Shown: positions 34,425 through 47,081 of the stretch, piece after piece
Layout of the letters: every line of letters starts with the position of its first letter
Numbering within the stretch: position 1 is the stretch's first letter
Assembly (NCBI GenBank): GCA_001414485.1
Contig: LLEY01000144.1
Location: forward strand, 101,590-165,589
DNA: 64,000 nt
From: Calycina herbarum
Lineage: Eukaryota; Ascomycota; Leotiomycetes; Helotiales; Pezizellaceae
Reading direction: 5' to 3'
The notes under the pieces: model-generated
The model's input: only the letters and a program-made list of their open reading frames with translations
Databases searched by the model: none
Told to the model about the DNA's origin: nothing
Translations under genes and position numbers: made by a program

Positions 34425-36659
34425 ATGGAGCCCCCCAAAGCACTAGAAACCGAAACTCGAAGTCGAGCTTCAAAAAGAAGAGTTGTCACATCGTGCTCCG
34501 AATGTAATCGGAGAAAACAACGTGTAAGTCCTGCTTATTATACTTTTTCGAGGGAAGAGTTCGTTCATATCATTATATTATTTCACGAATTCTAAAGCCT
34601 AACTTTGAAAACAGTGCGATCGAGAATGGCCCTGCAATCGCTGTCTCAGCCGTCGAGTTGGCCACCTCTGTCGATATGAAGGAAACCAGCAAGGGAGAAA
34701 AGTGTATAAAAAAACATCTCCGACAGTACACTTTCCTAGCATTGGGAAAATCAGAGAAGAATCTCTAAAGTCGGCTCAGGAGGTGGAACTTACGGACGAG
34801 AATATCCTAAATGAAATCGGGTCCATGGAGATGATTATGGGAAAATTATTGTAAGTGTATAACGTTCCTGCTTTCATCGAGGGGTACTAATAAGAACTAG
34901 AATTCAAGAACGATGTACTGGGAAATCTCATTCTGCAACTAAAATCCAAACCTCTGATCCTCGAAGATCTCGGAGTGAGGTATTGAAACTTTTCCCCAGA
35001 CGAAAAGTTGTTGATTTCCTTATTCAATTCTTTTTCGAGGAAGTGAACTGGACATACGAACTGGTGTTTGCTCAAACCTTCACGGAAGAATACAAAAAAT
35101 GGTGGCTTCTGCCAGATTACCAGAAAGACCACGATTTCCAATTTGGTATCCTTATTCTCAGGTTTTGTTTAAACAGTCTCCATTGCCTACCACACGCTGA
35201 ATACCCCACTGGGGATACCATAGATGTGTCTTTGGGTGTTCTGGAGAAGGAATGTGATGAAGCAGCACTTCACTTGGATTCTTATCCGCCGAAGCCGCCT
35301 TCCTTGCTTAGGATTAGAGCTCTTATTTCGTATATGATTTTTCTGAGCAATAATGGGAATACCATCGAGAGCTGCAAGGCTTTTGGTGAAGCTGTGGAAG
35401 TTTCACATAATATCGGGCTTTTTAGAGAAGAGTCGTGGGGAAGTCTTCCAGAATTCGAGAGGGAGGAAAGACGGAAAGTGTTTTGGTTTCTGTACATGTG
35501 GGATAGGTAATGACTCACTTTATTGGATCAAATACGGCATGTACTAACTTTATATCACAGAACTGCTTGCACATATCTTGGGCGCTGGCCGCTTATCCCA
35601 GAAGAATATACCGACATAAAAATCCCCTCCGAAACACCTTATCTCCCTGACACCAACAAATCATGTCCGACACCCATGGCCGATGTAATATTCCACATCA
35701 AAATCTGTCAGTTTCTGCAATCTTTCATCAGTGCTCCGGGGAAAAAGGCACAACGACAAGACCCTCAATTCGTAGCATCCGTTATGAAAAGATATCAAAC
35801 CGAGATCGTCGATAAAATTCCTTGCCAATACCAGTTGGAAAACCCTGATACCAGTTGGGAATCCACGTTTCCAAAATTAAAATTGAAACGTGTTGGTCTT
35901 GCTGCTTGTGTATACGGAGGCATCGCAACTTTACATCGAGCTTTTGCGGGTCTCACTATATCCGGCACTTCAAGTTCGGAAAACGAAGCCAATAAATCCA
36001 ATTTTGCTGCTGCAGTAGCAAGTCGTAATACCCTTATCCGAGCATGTATAAAAGCCATCTCTGCCACTTCCGAGTTTCACCAACTCATGGGAGGTGGTCC
36101 ACAACAATATTTCTACATCCCATTTGTATTGATTGAGTACTCGACTATTTTGGGGATGTGCACCGCATCGGATCTCATCGCTATGAAGGATTCAAGAAAT
36201 ACACCGATGACGGATTGTAAATTGCAAAAGGAGTGTATCGCTTCTTTTCAGAAGGGAGTGGAGCTGATTGAACTTCTTGCTCAGAGATCACCGGTTGCGG
36301 AAAGGGGGGTTGATATGTTGAGGAGGTTGAATAATAAAATTGTGGCTGGACAGAAGCATTTGTTCGCTATGAAAGGTCTTACGCCCCCGGATTCCGTGGA
36401 ATCCGCGACGGAAGATGTGACGGAAAATTTTCCGGACTTGGATTTGGAGTTTAATGTTGATCCCCAAATTCTGTATAGTCCTGAGGAGGCTGAGGAGAAA
36501 TTCGATCAACAGATCTTGATGGATGGGGGATGGGATTCTACGGTTTACGATGGGAGTGAAGAATTGGGAATGGGCTATTCTTGGTATTTTGATGAAAATT
36601 TGGTCAATGATTTTCAGGAGTCTGAGGCCTTGGATTTTGCAGACTTTACTAAGTGGTGA
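34425..36659 (+). CDS. Zn2Cys6 fungal transcription factor
   Basis: This is a binuclear zinc-cluster regulator of 679 residues. Exons are 34425-34523, 34615-34850, 34901-35506 and 35561-36659; introns are 91, 50 and 54 bp, and frame is kept. The zinc cluster begins CSECNRRKQR and continues CDREWPCNRC, giving spacing C-x2-C-x6-C-x5-C-x2-C-x8-C at about residues 24-50. The first intron falls inside the cluster, right before its third Cys. The middle (about 110-480) is the fungal-specific regulatory domain, with EFEREERRKVFWFLYMWDR and GRWPLIPEEY. The acidic C-terminus (YSPEEAEEKFDQ, DFADFTKW) could be an activation region. No target pathway is implied; the neighbouring elongase is a housekeeping lipid gene. 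Confidence 0.86.
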
Positions 36660-37369
36660 CGTACTGGAACCAGTCATAGACGAGAGTTCAAGCAAGTGGA
36701 AGGCGTACACAAGTTCGTTGCTTAAACGACAACGAAAGGATATATCTATCTCAAAATGAAAGAACTAATTTCCATTTACGGATTGGCACTTTTATAATGA
36801 AGTACGTGCACTATCCGAGAACCGAATTATTCACCTGTGAATGCCCTCAACCTCGCATTTTCTTGAACAGCAAAACAACACCTGTTCAACCGAGGCAATT
36901 CTAAAATGTGGAGCTTCAAATTACTGGCACGTGTTTTGTTGACCAATGAAAGCGCTCCATTGCAGTGTGCATGGGTGTCGTATCCACCCCAAAATACCAA
37001 TCTCCCAGGCGTGGCCCCTTTCAGCAAAAACCAGCAAAGTTCAATTGTTTTCCCCATCAACGTCCTTTTCAAACACAAACACGTTGTGCAACTTTTTCCT
37101 CGTCTGATCAGCTTCATCGTTGATCCGTCAACCTTTCTCGTCACTCCTTATCGAGCTCTTCTTCACATAATTCGTTTTTAATTGTACCCATTCTTCTTTT
37201 CCCCTCTTGCGCAAAGTGACTTGACCGCGCGCTTCTCGAGTCGCACAGTGTTGGTTGTTGCTTCCAGCTTTTCCGAAGGCGCGTCACATTTTGCAGTTGC
37301 GACTGCTCTCTGTCCTCCCAGGTCACAACACCGTCCTTTGCGGCATTCGAATTTCTCTGCAACGCCATC
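36660..37369. other. Intergenic between regulator and elongase
   Basis: This holds the 3' region of the regulator, then the elongase promoter and leader with pyrimidine-rich tracts (CCTCGTCTGATC, TTCTTTTCCCCTC). No gene is seen. Confidence 0.45.
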
Positions 37370-38565
37370 ATGTCTTCTGCCAACGCTGACATCCTCAAAT
37401 CGATTCCTCTGCCGAGTCTCGAGCACCCATTTGGTGTCCAATTATGGCCCCTTTTCGATAAGGCCTTCACGGCCGTGAAGGGCTACCATCCGCAAGACTT
37501 CAATTTCCAACCTCAAGTGACTCCAATGTCAACCTTGAAAGAAACGGCCATCACGATTTTCACATACTACGTTATAATTTTCGGGGGGAGGGAATTGATG
37601 AAGAATCGGGCTGCATTCAAATTGAATGTGCCATTCATGATCCACAACTTCTACCTGACCAGCATCAGCGCCATTCTACTTGCACTCTTCATTGAGCAGC
37701 TTGTGCCAACTCTGGCAAACCATGGCCTCTTCTATACCATCTGCGACGTCAAGGGTGGATGGACTCCTCCTTTGGTTATTCTCTACTACGTAAGCCTGGT
37801 CTCCTGAGAGGCAGAAGGCATTTTTGTGCTAATATCTGCCAGCTCAACTACCTTACCAAGTACCTCGAATTGATTGATACTGTGTTCCTCGTCTTGAAGA
37901 AGAAGCCATTGAGTATGCGGACCCCTAAAAGTATTGCTGAAAAACAATTGCTAACATATTCGAAGCCTTCCTCCACTGCTACCACCACGGTGCCACGGCC
38001 GCTCTCTGCTATACACAATTGATTGGTCTGACATCGGTTTCATGGGTTCCTATCACATTGAACTTGATGGTTCACGTTGTCATGTACTGGTACTACTTCC
38101 AGAGTGCGCGTGGAATCCGCATCTGGTGGAAGGAGTGGATCACCCGTCTCCAAATCATCCAGTTCGTCATTGATCTTGGTAAGACTGACACCCCCATTTG
38201 TCAAATTTCAACTACTAACCATCGCTTTAGTGTTCGTCTACTTTGCGTCATACACCTACTTCACCTCCACTTACTTCCAATGGATGCCAAATGCGGGTAA
38301 CTGCGCTGGTGAGGAATTCGCCGCTTTCGCTGGAATGGGAATAATCAGCTCTTACTTGGTCTTGTTCATCTCATTCTACTTTGCCACCTACAAGAAGGAT
38401 GGAAAGCGCCCTACTGGTCGCAAAGCCGCCCGCTCTTTGGTCGATGCCAAACTCCCAGACGTTACCGCAATCCTCGACACCAAACCAACTCCATCGAAGA
38501 AGAACGGATCTGCAACCACCACCGGCACCCCAAGCCCAAGAGTCACCCGATCACGCAAGGCTTAA
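37370..38565 (+). CDS. ELO-family very-long-chain fatty acid elongase (3-ketoacyl-CoA synthase)
   Basis: The enzyme condenses malonyl-CoA with long-chain acyl-CoA in the ER membrane, supplying sphingolipid fatty acids. Exons are 37370-37789, 37843-37912, 37966-38178 and 38231-38565; introns are 53, 53 and 52 bp, giving 345 residues. The ELO hallmarks are [17 protein letters not shown] and the histidine box HCYHHGATA (about 167-175), which is split from the KKPL block by intron 2 (acceptor CGAAG). [16 protein letters not shown] follows. There are several membrane helices, consistent with the seven expected. The C-terminal tail is basic ([22 protein letters not shown]), like ER-retrieval tails of fungal elongases. 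Length and motifs fit the yeast ELO2/ELO3 type. Confidence 0.9.
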
Positions 38566-39647
38566 GCCTCGCCACGAGAACTCGAGTTTCAGTCGAAACG
38601 ATTTTTGAGCCCCAAAGGCCGAATTTTGTTGACGCTGTAAAATTCCGATAATGAATGAAATGCGCTGGCTGGATGGGGTTGGGCTCTACCCCTATTGAAT
38701 CTGCCTGGAGATAGATTCCTGTGTCTAATTCTCTGTACAATGGAAAAGATAAATGCGTTTTTTGTTTTTGGCTTTTGCTACATGGATTGGGGACTGGGCA
38801 CATGGGGCTTGTGTACTTTGCCCCCTTTCCTTCATCTGATTCTGGGCGTTTTCTAGAAGAACAAGATGATGTTGACAGATTAAGAAGCATGGAATAGGCG
38901 CGGGGACAAAATGGTGCTATTTTATATCTTTTTTGTTTGCGATGGCTTTCGCAACAACCTTTCTTTTGTCGATACAAACGCTGTGCATGGTGATCAGGGG
39001 GGATGGAATGGAGTGATGGTCCTTGGGATATTGTGTGTGATAGAGATGGATGGGGGGTTAATAGAGACTATACTTAATGCTTGATATGTGTTTTTATGCC
39101 CTTCGTGATGGTGTTGGTGGGCTGATGGACGCGTTTGAGCTGTGCTCTATTTAAAGTTGTCGAGTGACACATGTCAATAATTGCACTAGTAAAGATGACA
39201 GGTAACATCTTTCTAACCTCCAGAATTTGGCTTACGCGCGAAGAAGCTGAGAGTTAGACAAGATACAGAGTAAACAAATCAACAGGATAAAGCTAAAATA
39301 CCTACTGAACCAAGCCTACCAACGACTCAAAAGTAGTACAATGCTATTATTCACTTATCTATTTTAGTAGAAGAAGCTTTCGTTTGTTCGCTTGTAAATA
39401 AGTGGTACCAACTCTGAATCCCTGCTCGCGTGTCATCGATGGCTGAGGCTCAGTCCCGTCTCTCCTGCCGAAGGTGTTTCGTAGCTGAAAGTCCGACAAA
39501 GAAGCCAAATAACAAACCTCTATCGCATCTCGAAAATTACCCCCCATCGAAACCCCATCGTACCTCCATCGAGTGCCAAATATCTAGCTGCATAATTATT
39601 GAACGCCCTCCAACTTTGATGCGCTACCATCTGAACACCTCGCCATT
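38566..39647. other. Intergenic between elongase and VPS10
   Basis: This contains the elongase 3' UTR and the VPS10 promoter, with a G/T-rich stretch around 38990-39130. No gene or repeat is supported. Confidence 0.45.
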
Positions 39648-42600
39648 ATGAGGCTGCAGTGGCGGAACCTGCTCTTGTCCAGCACGCTCCTGGGAGCTGC
39701 TTGGGCAAAGAAAGATGGCCCCACGGTCAAGCAAACACCTTTCGATTTTGTACCATACAATGTAAACTATTTCGAAGATTCCGATGTCGTCCTCTTTATT
39801 AATGCCGTCGAATTGAACGCCTATCGATCAGACGACGCCGGTGCAACATGGGCAGTGGTGGACGATGTTCCAAAGGGGGCGCTGATGGAGCTGATAATGC
39901 ACCCATTCGATTCGAAGAGGGCATATGTTATTACAAACGAGAAGAATCACTGGTTGACCCAGGACCGGGGCAAGTCCTGGGAGAAGTTCTCGGTGGACTC
40001 GGTGGCCAGCATATTCCAGTCCCAGGCCTTGACTTTCCACGCTGGCGACCCGAATAGAATTATTTTCAATGGAATGGACTGTACTGGCATATTCTGCGAC
40101 GAATTGGTAAGTTGATACAAGTGGCAGAGGTTTATGGACCAGTAACTAATACCCATACCCTAGACTTATTATACCACGAATGGATTTGCGAAAACCAACC
40201 ATCTGCGATCGGATACTATGGGTTGCCACTGGGCAAAATCATCCCCCGAATTCACAACTGGCGACAAAGATACAGATGCCCGCAGAATTCTGTGTATTGG
40301 AAGGGGCAAATTCTCCCCATGGAGCAAGGACTATCGAATGGTGGTCTCGGATGACTACTTCAACTCAGCTAGCGGCGGTGCGATCCAGGAATTTGAACCT
40401 GAGCTAGAGGCTGGGAAGTTGGTGAAGGGTGTTGTCAATATGGCAGTGGTCACAAATTACTTGATTGTTGCGACATCTGCTGAGGGCACCGACGAAATGG
40501 CTCTATATATCACCGACGATACCATCAAATGGCACCGAGCTGTGTTCCCCCATGACCACAAACTTACTGAGAAGGCATACACAATTCTCGAGTCCACAAA
40601 ATACAGCATCCAGATCGATGTTTTAACTAGCAGCAGATTTTCTCAGCCAATGGGGGTTTTCTTGACGAGTAACTCGAACGGAACCTATTTCACACGAAAC
40701 ATCGAACACACGAATAGAAATAGGGAGGGTATGGTTGATTTCGAGAAGGTATCGGGCATCCAGGGTATTTCTCTGGTCAACACTGTGGACAACTGGGAAG
40801 AGGTCGAAAAGGGTTCCGCCAATAAGAAACTGAAGACCCAAATCACTTTCGATGATGGCCGAACCTTCCACGGAATTACTTGCGAAAAGGAGCCTCTACA
40901 CCTCCATTCCGTCACCGAGCTGTCAAATTCTGGACGTGTATTTTCTAGTCCAGCGCCAGGAATTGTCATGGGAATTGGAAATACTGGAGGTTCTCTCAAA
41001 GCCTACAAAGACGGAAGTCTATATATTTCCGACGATGCTGGATTGACATGGACAATGGGACTTGAAGGACCTCACAAGTACGAGTTTGGCGACCAGGGTT
41101 CCATTTTGGTGGCAATCAGCGATAATGGGGCAACCGACGAGATTCAGTACTCTATCAACCATGGCAAAAGCTTCACACCAGCTAAACTTCCCGAAAAGAT
41201 CAGACCTGTCCAGTTGACCACCACACAGGACTCAACTAGTCTCAAGTTCTTGTTGGAAGCCGTTGACCCGGAGAAACCAAGAGAGAAGGGTTATATTATC
41301 GCCTTGGACTTTGACGATATGCACGAGGATCAGTGTAAGAAGGATCAGCTAGAGCTCTGGCCTGCTCGTGTTGACAAAGATGGCAACCCAAAATGTCTCA
41401 TGGGTCATACTCAATCTTTTGAACGACGCAAGAAGGAAGCTGATTGCTTCATGAAGAGCGAATTCAAGGATCCAGAGGTCATTACAGAAGACTGCACTTG
41501 CACAGATGACGATTTTGAGTGCGACTACAATTTTGTTAGAAATGAGGACCGCACGCAGTGCGTGAAAGTAGAAGGCAAGCCCTTCGTCCTCCCGGAAGGT
41601 GCCTGCGAGGACCCAGAAAAAGATGAGAAATTCAAAGGATCTTCTGGCTGGCGAAAAATTCCTGGAAATACCTGCAAGAGAGCAGACGGAGCACAGAAGG
41701 ATGATCCAGTTGATAGGGACTGTAAGGACACAACAAATCCCCACAACCCTTCCTCGGGCAAGATTGCTGTGACTGATTCCAAACTCCCTGGTACAAAGAA
41801 GTTTCCGGAAGTGTATCTCGAACGGACTGATATCAGTCTTGAGGCAGATGAAACAGTTATTGCGCACACAGATATGGGAGTCTTTTTGTCTCCCGATCAT
41901 GGCAAAACATGGGAACAGATTCTAAAAGACGAGAAGATTGTGGCAGTCTATCCTCATAAGTTCTTCAAAGATGTGGTATTCTTTCTGACGGAAACCTCAC
42001 AAGTATTTTACTCAGTGGAGCGAGGAGATAACATCCGAGAGTTTAAGACTAAGGATCCTCTGAACCGCGACGACTTAGTTGTCATGAACTTTCACTGGAA
42101 ACACAAGGATTGGATTCTTTGGGTTGGTGGTCGAGACTGCCCTGGCGAGGACTGTCACAGCGTTGCGTCAGTGAGCAAGGACAGAGGAGATACTTGGAAA
42201 ACACTACGACGATATGTTCGAAAATGTGAATTCATCAAGGAAGAAAGACGACTTTACACCACACCTGCTGAGCAGCTTGGCAAAGACGACAACGAGCTTG
42301 ACAATCTTATTTATTGCGAGGTTCGAGAACATGAGCGAAAGGATGACAAGGACAACCCCTGGCTATTGGTTTCGAGCGAGGATTTTTTCACGGAAGAGCC
42401 CAAGGTACACTTTAGAAATCTTGTGGACTTCGCAACCATGTCCGAATTCATTGTCGTTGCTACCAGGGATGAAGCCCATTCCACACTCCGAGTCAATGCC
42501 AGTGTCGATGGAAGAACCTTTGCAGGAGCCCAGTTCCCCCATGAGTTCAGCTTCCCACAAAGTGGATACACTGTTCTTGACAGCTCTACACACTCTGTCT

Positions 42601-44278
42601 TTTTGCACGTCACTGTCAATTCGGAAAAGGATTTTGAGTATGGAAGTATCATCAAAAGTAATTCCAACGGCACTTCCTATGGCCTCAGCTTAGAAGCTGT
42701 GGACCGAGATGCACCTGGCTACGTCGACTTTGAAAAAACATTTGGTCTAGAAGGTCTCAGCTTGGCCAATATCGTCTCAAATTACGACAACAAGGACTAC
42801 AAGAAACAGGGCAAGAGACTGAAAACAGTCATCACTCATAACGATGGTGCGGAATGGGCTCTAATTCCCCCACCAGAGAAGGATGCCGACGGAAAGAAAT
42901 TCAACTGCAAGGGTGGTATTGAGAAATGTTCTCTCAACGTACACGGTTACACTGAACGAGCACACAAATCCCATACCTATTCATCCTCATCAGCTATTGG
43001 CTTGATGCTGGTGACCGGTAGTGTTGGCGAATATCTTGGCAAAGAAGCGGATACTTTCATGACCTCCGATGGCGGAATCAGCTGGTTTGCCGTGAAGAAG
43101 GGTAAATACATGTGGGAGTATGGCGACCAGGGCGCAATCGTCATCCTCGTGAAAGAGGGAGCTCCAACGAAAACCATTACCTACTCGACAGATGAAGGTG
43201 CTATATGGCACGACTTTCAGTTCTCCGACGAAGAGGTCAACGTTGATGATCTCACTACTACTCCAAGTGACAACTCTCGCAATTTCCTTTTGTGGGTCAG
43301 AAAGAACGATGAGATCCATACAATCAACATTGATTTCACCGGTCTCACAAACAAGAAGTGCGAGCTGAATGAGAAGGAACCCGAAAAATCTCCAGATTAT
43401 TATCTATGGACACCAAAGCACCCGAAACAACAGAACAATTGTCTCTTCGGCCATGTCTCGCAATATATCCGCAAGAAGACCAGCAGTGTTTGCTATAATC
43501 CACGGGTGATCCCAGGTCTACATGAAATCAAGGAGAACTGCGAGTGTACGAGACAGGACTTTGAATGGTAAGTTGCACATATTCTCCAATACGGTTTCCA
43601 AGCTAACACAATATAGTGACTTCAACTATCAACGTCAAGGTGATGGTTCCTGTGCCCTTGTCCCTGGCTACTCTCCTCCTGATCATTCCTTGATCTGTAA
43701 GGTCGAGACTGAAAGAGTTGAATATTTCGCTCCTACCGGTTATCGAAAGCTGCCGATGAGTACCTGCCAGAACGGACGGGAATTTGACAAGAGCGAAGCC
43801 AAGTCTTGTCCTGGAAAGGAAAAGGAGTTCAACAAGAAGCACAGCACTTCTGCTATTGGCATCTTCCTTGCTGTTATCATTCCTATTGCTGCAGCTGCGG
43901 GTGTGGGTTACTGGGTGTGGCGCAACTGGGCTTCCAAGTTTGGACAGATCAGACTTGGGGAACAATGTAAGTCTTCTTTTCCCTTACATCCTTCACAAGG
44001 AATTGAGTACTGATATCCTTCTAGCATCATTTGATAGCGAGGCTCCATGGGTTAAATACCCGGTCCTGGTTGTTGCTGGTATCGTCGCTGTTGCGGCGGC
44101 CTTACCACTACTCGTCAGCAGTCTTTGGCGGTCGGCGAGAACGGCCATGGGTGGAAGTAGGAGCACAAGATTCACAACTAGAGATAGTTTCGCGAGAGGA
44201 AGGGGTGATTACGCTGTGGTTGATGATGATGCTGATGAGCTTTTGGGGGAGGAGAGTGATGATGAGGTTGCGGCTTGA
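39648..44278 (+). CDS. VPS10: Vps10, vacuolar protein sorting receptor (sortilin family)
   Basis: Vps10 carries carboxypeptidase Y-type cargo from the late Golgi to the endosome and is recycled by retromer. Exons are 39648-40106, 40164-43567, 43617-43966 and 44025-44278; introns are 57, 49 and 58 bp, giving 1488 residues, which fits the family. A signal peptide spans residues 1-20 (ending LGAAWA). The lumenal part has two Vps10p propeller domains with Asp-box motifs such as SDDAGLTW, SPDHGKTW, SKDRGDTW and TSDGGISW. Each propeller is followed by a cysteine-rich module (for example DCTCTDDDFECDYNF, and later ENCECTRQDFEWCDFNY across intron 2). Two hydrophobic segments (AIGIFLAVIIPIAAAAGVGYW and YPVLVVAGIVAVAAALPLLV) lie near the C-terminus, as in other fungal Vps10. 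The tail is acidic. Confidence 0.95.
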
Positions 44279-45309
44279 GGTTAAGCTCTTTTTTGGTGTG
44301 AAGCATTACCTAGCAGCTTTTGGGAGGAGTTTTTTTTTATTGTCTTGGTGGGATGGATGGATTGGTGGGGATGGTTGGTAGGATAGGTAGGATTCGATAG
44401 GATTAGTAGTTATACAGTCTTTCGCTTTTTTGTTTTGCTGTTGCTCTTTTTTTGGCGGTCTAGCGCGAGGGGCAAGCGATAAAATAAATGGTAGACTGTC
44501 ATGGCTGGTTTTGGCTTGTTTGTATATCAGATAGAGAGATGTGGCTCCCCGTATTTTTTAGCGTAACGTTTGGTGGGGAAATGAAATGAGAAACTGTTTG
44601 AAATTTTGAGAGTGCGATGTTGGTGAGATTCATGGGTGAGGGTTGAGGGCTGAGAAGCAATGTGAGTATGATGGGAGCTCAGTATGAAGGCAGTGTGAGA
44701 TTACGAAGAGACCAAAGATGTAGACTTAGTATATATTAAGTATGATGCCGTATGGACTTTCGGTGTTGAACTATTTGGGAGCGTGTTAGGAGATTTAGTT
44801 CAGTGAATGCGGGAGATTCTAAGATATCAAACATGCTGAGATGGAGAGCAGTGTCAACATGTGAGAGAAGTGGGCAATGCTTTAAATTTCATTTTAGAAA
44901 CGGCCTAGAATAATGAAATGGATTGTTCGAGAAGGGTTGGAAGGACTGTAAGTTTGGTAGTTTCTAATAATACTTGCAATTGTACAAGTTATACTCTCCG
45001 CACGTCATATCTCTGTATTCTACTTTTTCTCCTTCTCAACAGACAATGAACCTGAAAATGTGAAAGAGGGTTCCGAGAGTGAATCGCTTACAGGGAGAAA
45101 CATTGCAAGTTACAAATGCCGGGTGAATGGCACTTTGTCCATCAATGATAGCGCCTACTAGCGTCTTCCATAATCTCCAACTTTCGGTTTCTGCTCTCGA
45201 TAGATTTTCAAGCGATCTTTAAGCTCTTTGCTATCTACACATCGTACAACAAGAAGTAGGAATATCATCATCTACTCAATATGCTACTCTTTGCTAACAT
45301 TTATAAAGA
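44279..45309. other. Intergenic after VPS10
   Basis: G-rich GGATGG/GGTAGG runs lie at 44345-44400, followed by AT-rich sequence. There is no supported gene; the 3' half is probably the promoter of the broken gene at 45310. Confidence 0.45.
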
Positions 45310-46077
45310 ACCACCTCCATCCCACTGACGCGTGACGTTCAAGTCCCTCCTCGCGAGGGCTACCGTCGTGAGATCCCATGCGGTAGCTGTACAACAGCAG
45401 TCATGAACAACAAGTATGTCGGAGGTTGTTACGACAATGCAAAGGCACTCGTTGCTACAGATGTGCGAACGACAATTTGAGAAGATGCACCAGTATTCGC
45501 GGTCCGCTCGCAATCCAACCAGCGCTTCGCCTCATGGAGGCCCTAGAAGCTGGTGGTGGAAGAGATGAGGTATGTTCATGAGAAGTTAAACTAAAAGGGA
45601 ACTTTCTAATTAGATGCATAGCGTGTTCCTGAATTACGTGAAGCCTTGCGTAGTGCGTGGGATGAAGATAAGCGGAAACCCGAAGAAGTTCAAGAACGAA
45701 GCATATCCCCGGAGGACTCTCATCATGCGCGATCAAGAAGTCGATCACCTACCCCATCCGACTCCGACCGACGAAACGCAAGAAGTTATCGAACTCGCTC
45801 ACCACAAGACAGCCGTAATAGACGAGGTAAGTCTCTACAACGCCTTCAGTAACGAATTTATCCTAACAAAATTCGAGATGGGGGAAGCAACCGAAATGTA
45901 CAACGACCGCGTGGTGGACATCGACACGACTGGCTGAAGGAGCTGAGAGAGCCAAGACAAGAAGACAAAGAAACGGTTGATGATGAGGTCCCTGCCGATG
46001 TTGCTGCACGCCGCGCTCGCCTTAAGCAGCTCATCTTAAACTTCGCCGCTGATTTAGTCGATTTACTCGTCGTTTGA
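45310..46077 (+). pseudogene. Cys-rich / SR-rich protein with one frame break
   Basis: Splice sites are well preserved: introns 45570-45621 (GTATGT...GCATAG) and 45827-45877 (GTAAGT...TTCGAG) join in frame. The spliced frame reads GTRCYRCANDNLRRCTS, then LMEALEAGGGRDE, RVPELREALRSAWDEDKRK, an SR-rich segment (HHARSRSRSPTPSDS), and a helical end LKQLILNFAADLVDLLVV before TGA at 46075. Upstream, a different frame carries YRREIPCGSCTTAVMNNKY and GGCYDN, which looks like the first half of the same Cys-x2-Cys cluster. The two frames meet at about 45430-45450, so one base appears gained or lost there. There is no clear start codon upstream. I recall similar PCxSC...CxRC proteins in Leotiomycete genomes but know no function for them. 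Confidence 0.5.
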
Positions 46078-46823
46078 GTTTAGCAACTACAAGGGGCCTG
46101 TCAATAACACTACTTCGACGTTGCCCAACTTACGAATTATCGGTATCAATATGTGGAATTTTTGTCGTCGTGGCTTCTAAAGCAAGGACTGGGGAATGTT
46201 AAGTCGTTAGTCAATCAAGTAGTATAGCACACAGGAGAAATTGACGTACCCAACACTCCAAAAAACTTCATCATTACATGTGTTTATGCCACTAAAGTCA
46301 GAATCCTGATCTTTACTCATCTTACACCTCTTTACTCATCTTACACCCCCCTCCCTTCATTGCCCTAGAAATTTTTCCGCAATTTCAACCATTGTACGAG
46401 AGCTTCTAGAAGAACAGAGGAGTTGAGTTCCCGATTCGTTTAAACTTCCTTGGAGAATAACACAATTATCCTAGACTTTTTGGAGCACTATTTGTAAGCG
46501 GAGGTGTACTTAGAGCAAAGCCCGGTTCTCTTCCATATGTAACAGAAAACATCCCCTTCATGACATGTTTGTATTTGGGTAGCCTCATCAGGCTCCTAAG
46601 TCATGCAAATCTCTTCACAGAGACAGAAGCGGGAAAAATCTGATGTAGGACTTTACTTTCAACGATTTTAGATTGCCAAACTTCACAAAATGGATTAAAA
46701 CAGCCAGCACCTCAGAATTTCCCTTCAACAAGACCCAATTGCAAAACAATAACTCGCAAACCCAAATACCACAAGCATCAAAGTCTTCAGAGAGAACATT
46801 GGTACTCCAGTCGTCCTCAAGGC
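46078..46823. other. Intergenic
   Basis: This is ordinary-composition sequence with a small duplicated CTCATCTTACACC near 46315-46345. No gene is supported. Confidence 0.45.
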
Positions 46824-47081
46824 CTAGTATGCGACAATCACCTTGACAAGCGCACCCAAAAATATTGCAAGCTAGAAATTGTCAGAGAGAAGCCGAGGGA
46901 GAGACGCTGGGAAGTCCATACGTCCATGTCCGCACCAAGGAAGTAGGCCAAGTACCATCGCGGCATAGGTTCCACTGCCGAATATGAGCGCGAATTGTTG
47001 ATCATGGGGTGGGATGATTACGTTTGGGGGGCAACAATCTTGTTCTACTGCGTTTGCAGTTGGGACTCGGGTCCGCAACAT
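46824..47081 (-). CDS. Possible tiny two-exon gene with one hydrophobic helix, divergent from ATP1
   Basis: Minus-strand exon 1 (47081-46956) and exon 2 (46871-46824) are joined across an 84-bp intron that starts GTACTTGG and ends TTTCTAG. Together they give a 57-residue protein. The C-terminal half contains IIPPHDQQFALIFGSGTY followed across the splice by AAMLAIFLGALVKVIVAY, a single membrane-spanning helix. Small one-helix proteins of this shape are common in the mitochondrial inner membrane, for example accessory ATP synthase subunits, but I cannot name it. The true N-terminus may lie in another upstream exon. Evidence is limited to the clean splice and the hydrophobic pattern. Confidence 0.35.

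Noticed and set aside
36827..37470. Overlapping minus-strand open frames upstream of the elongase
   Set aside because: They mirror the promoter and first exon of the elongase on the other strand and have no domain content.
34425..38565. Zn2Cys6 regulator next to a lipid elongase as a possible biosynthetic cluster
   Set aside because: No synthase, oxidase or transporter accompanies them; the elongase is a housekeeping ELO protein.
3894..44278. VPS54 and VPS10 as a functional trafficking cluster
   Set aside because: They are 32 kb apart with unrelated genes and transposons between; co-location is probably chance.
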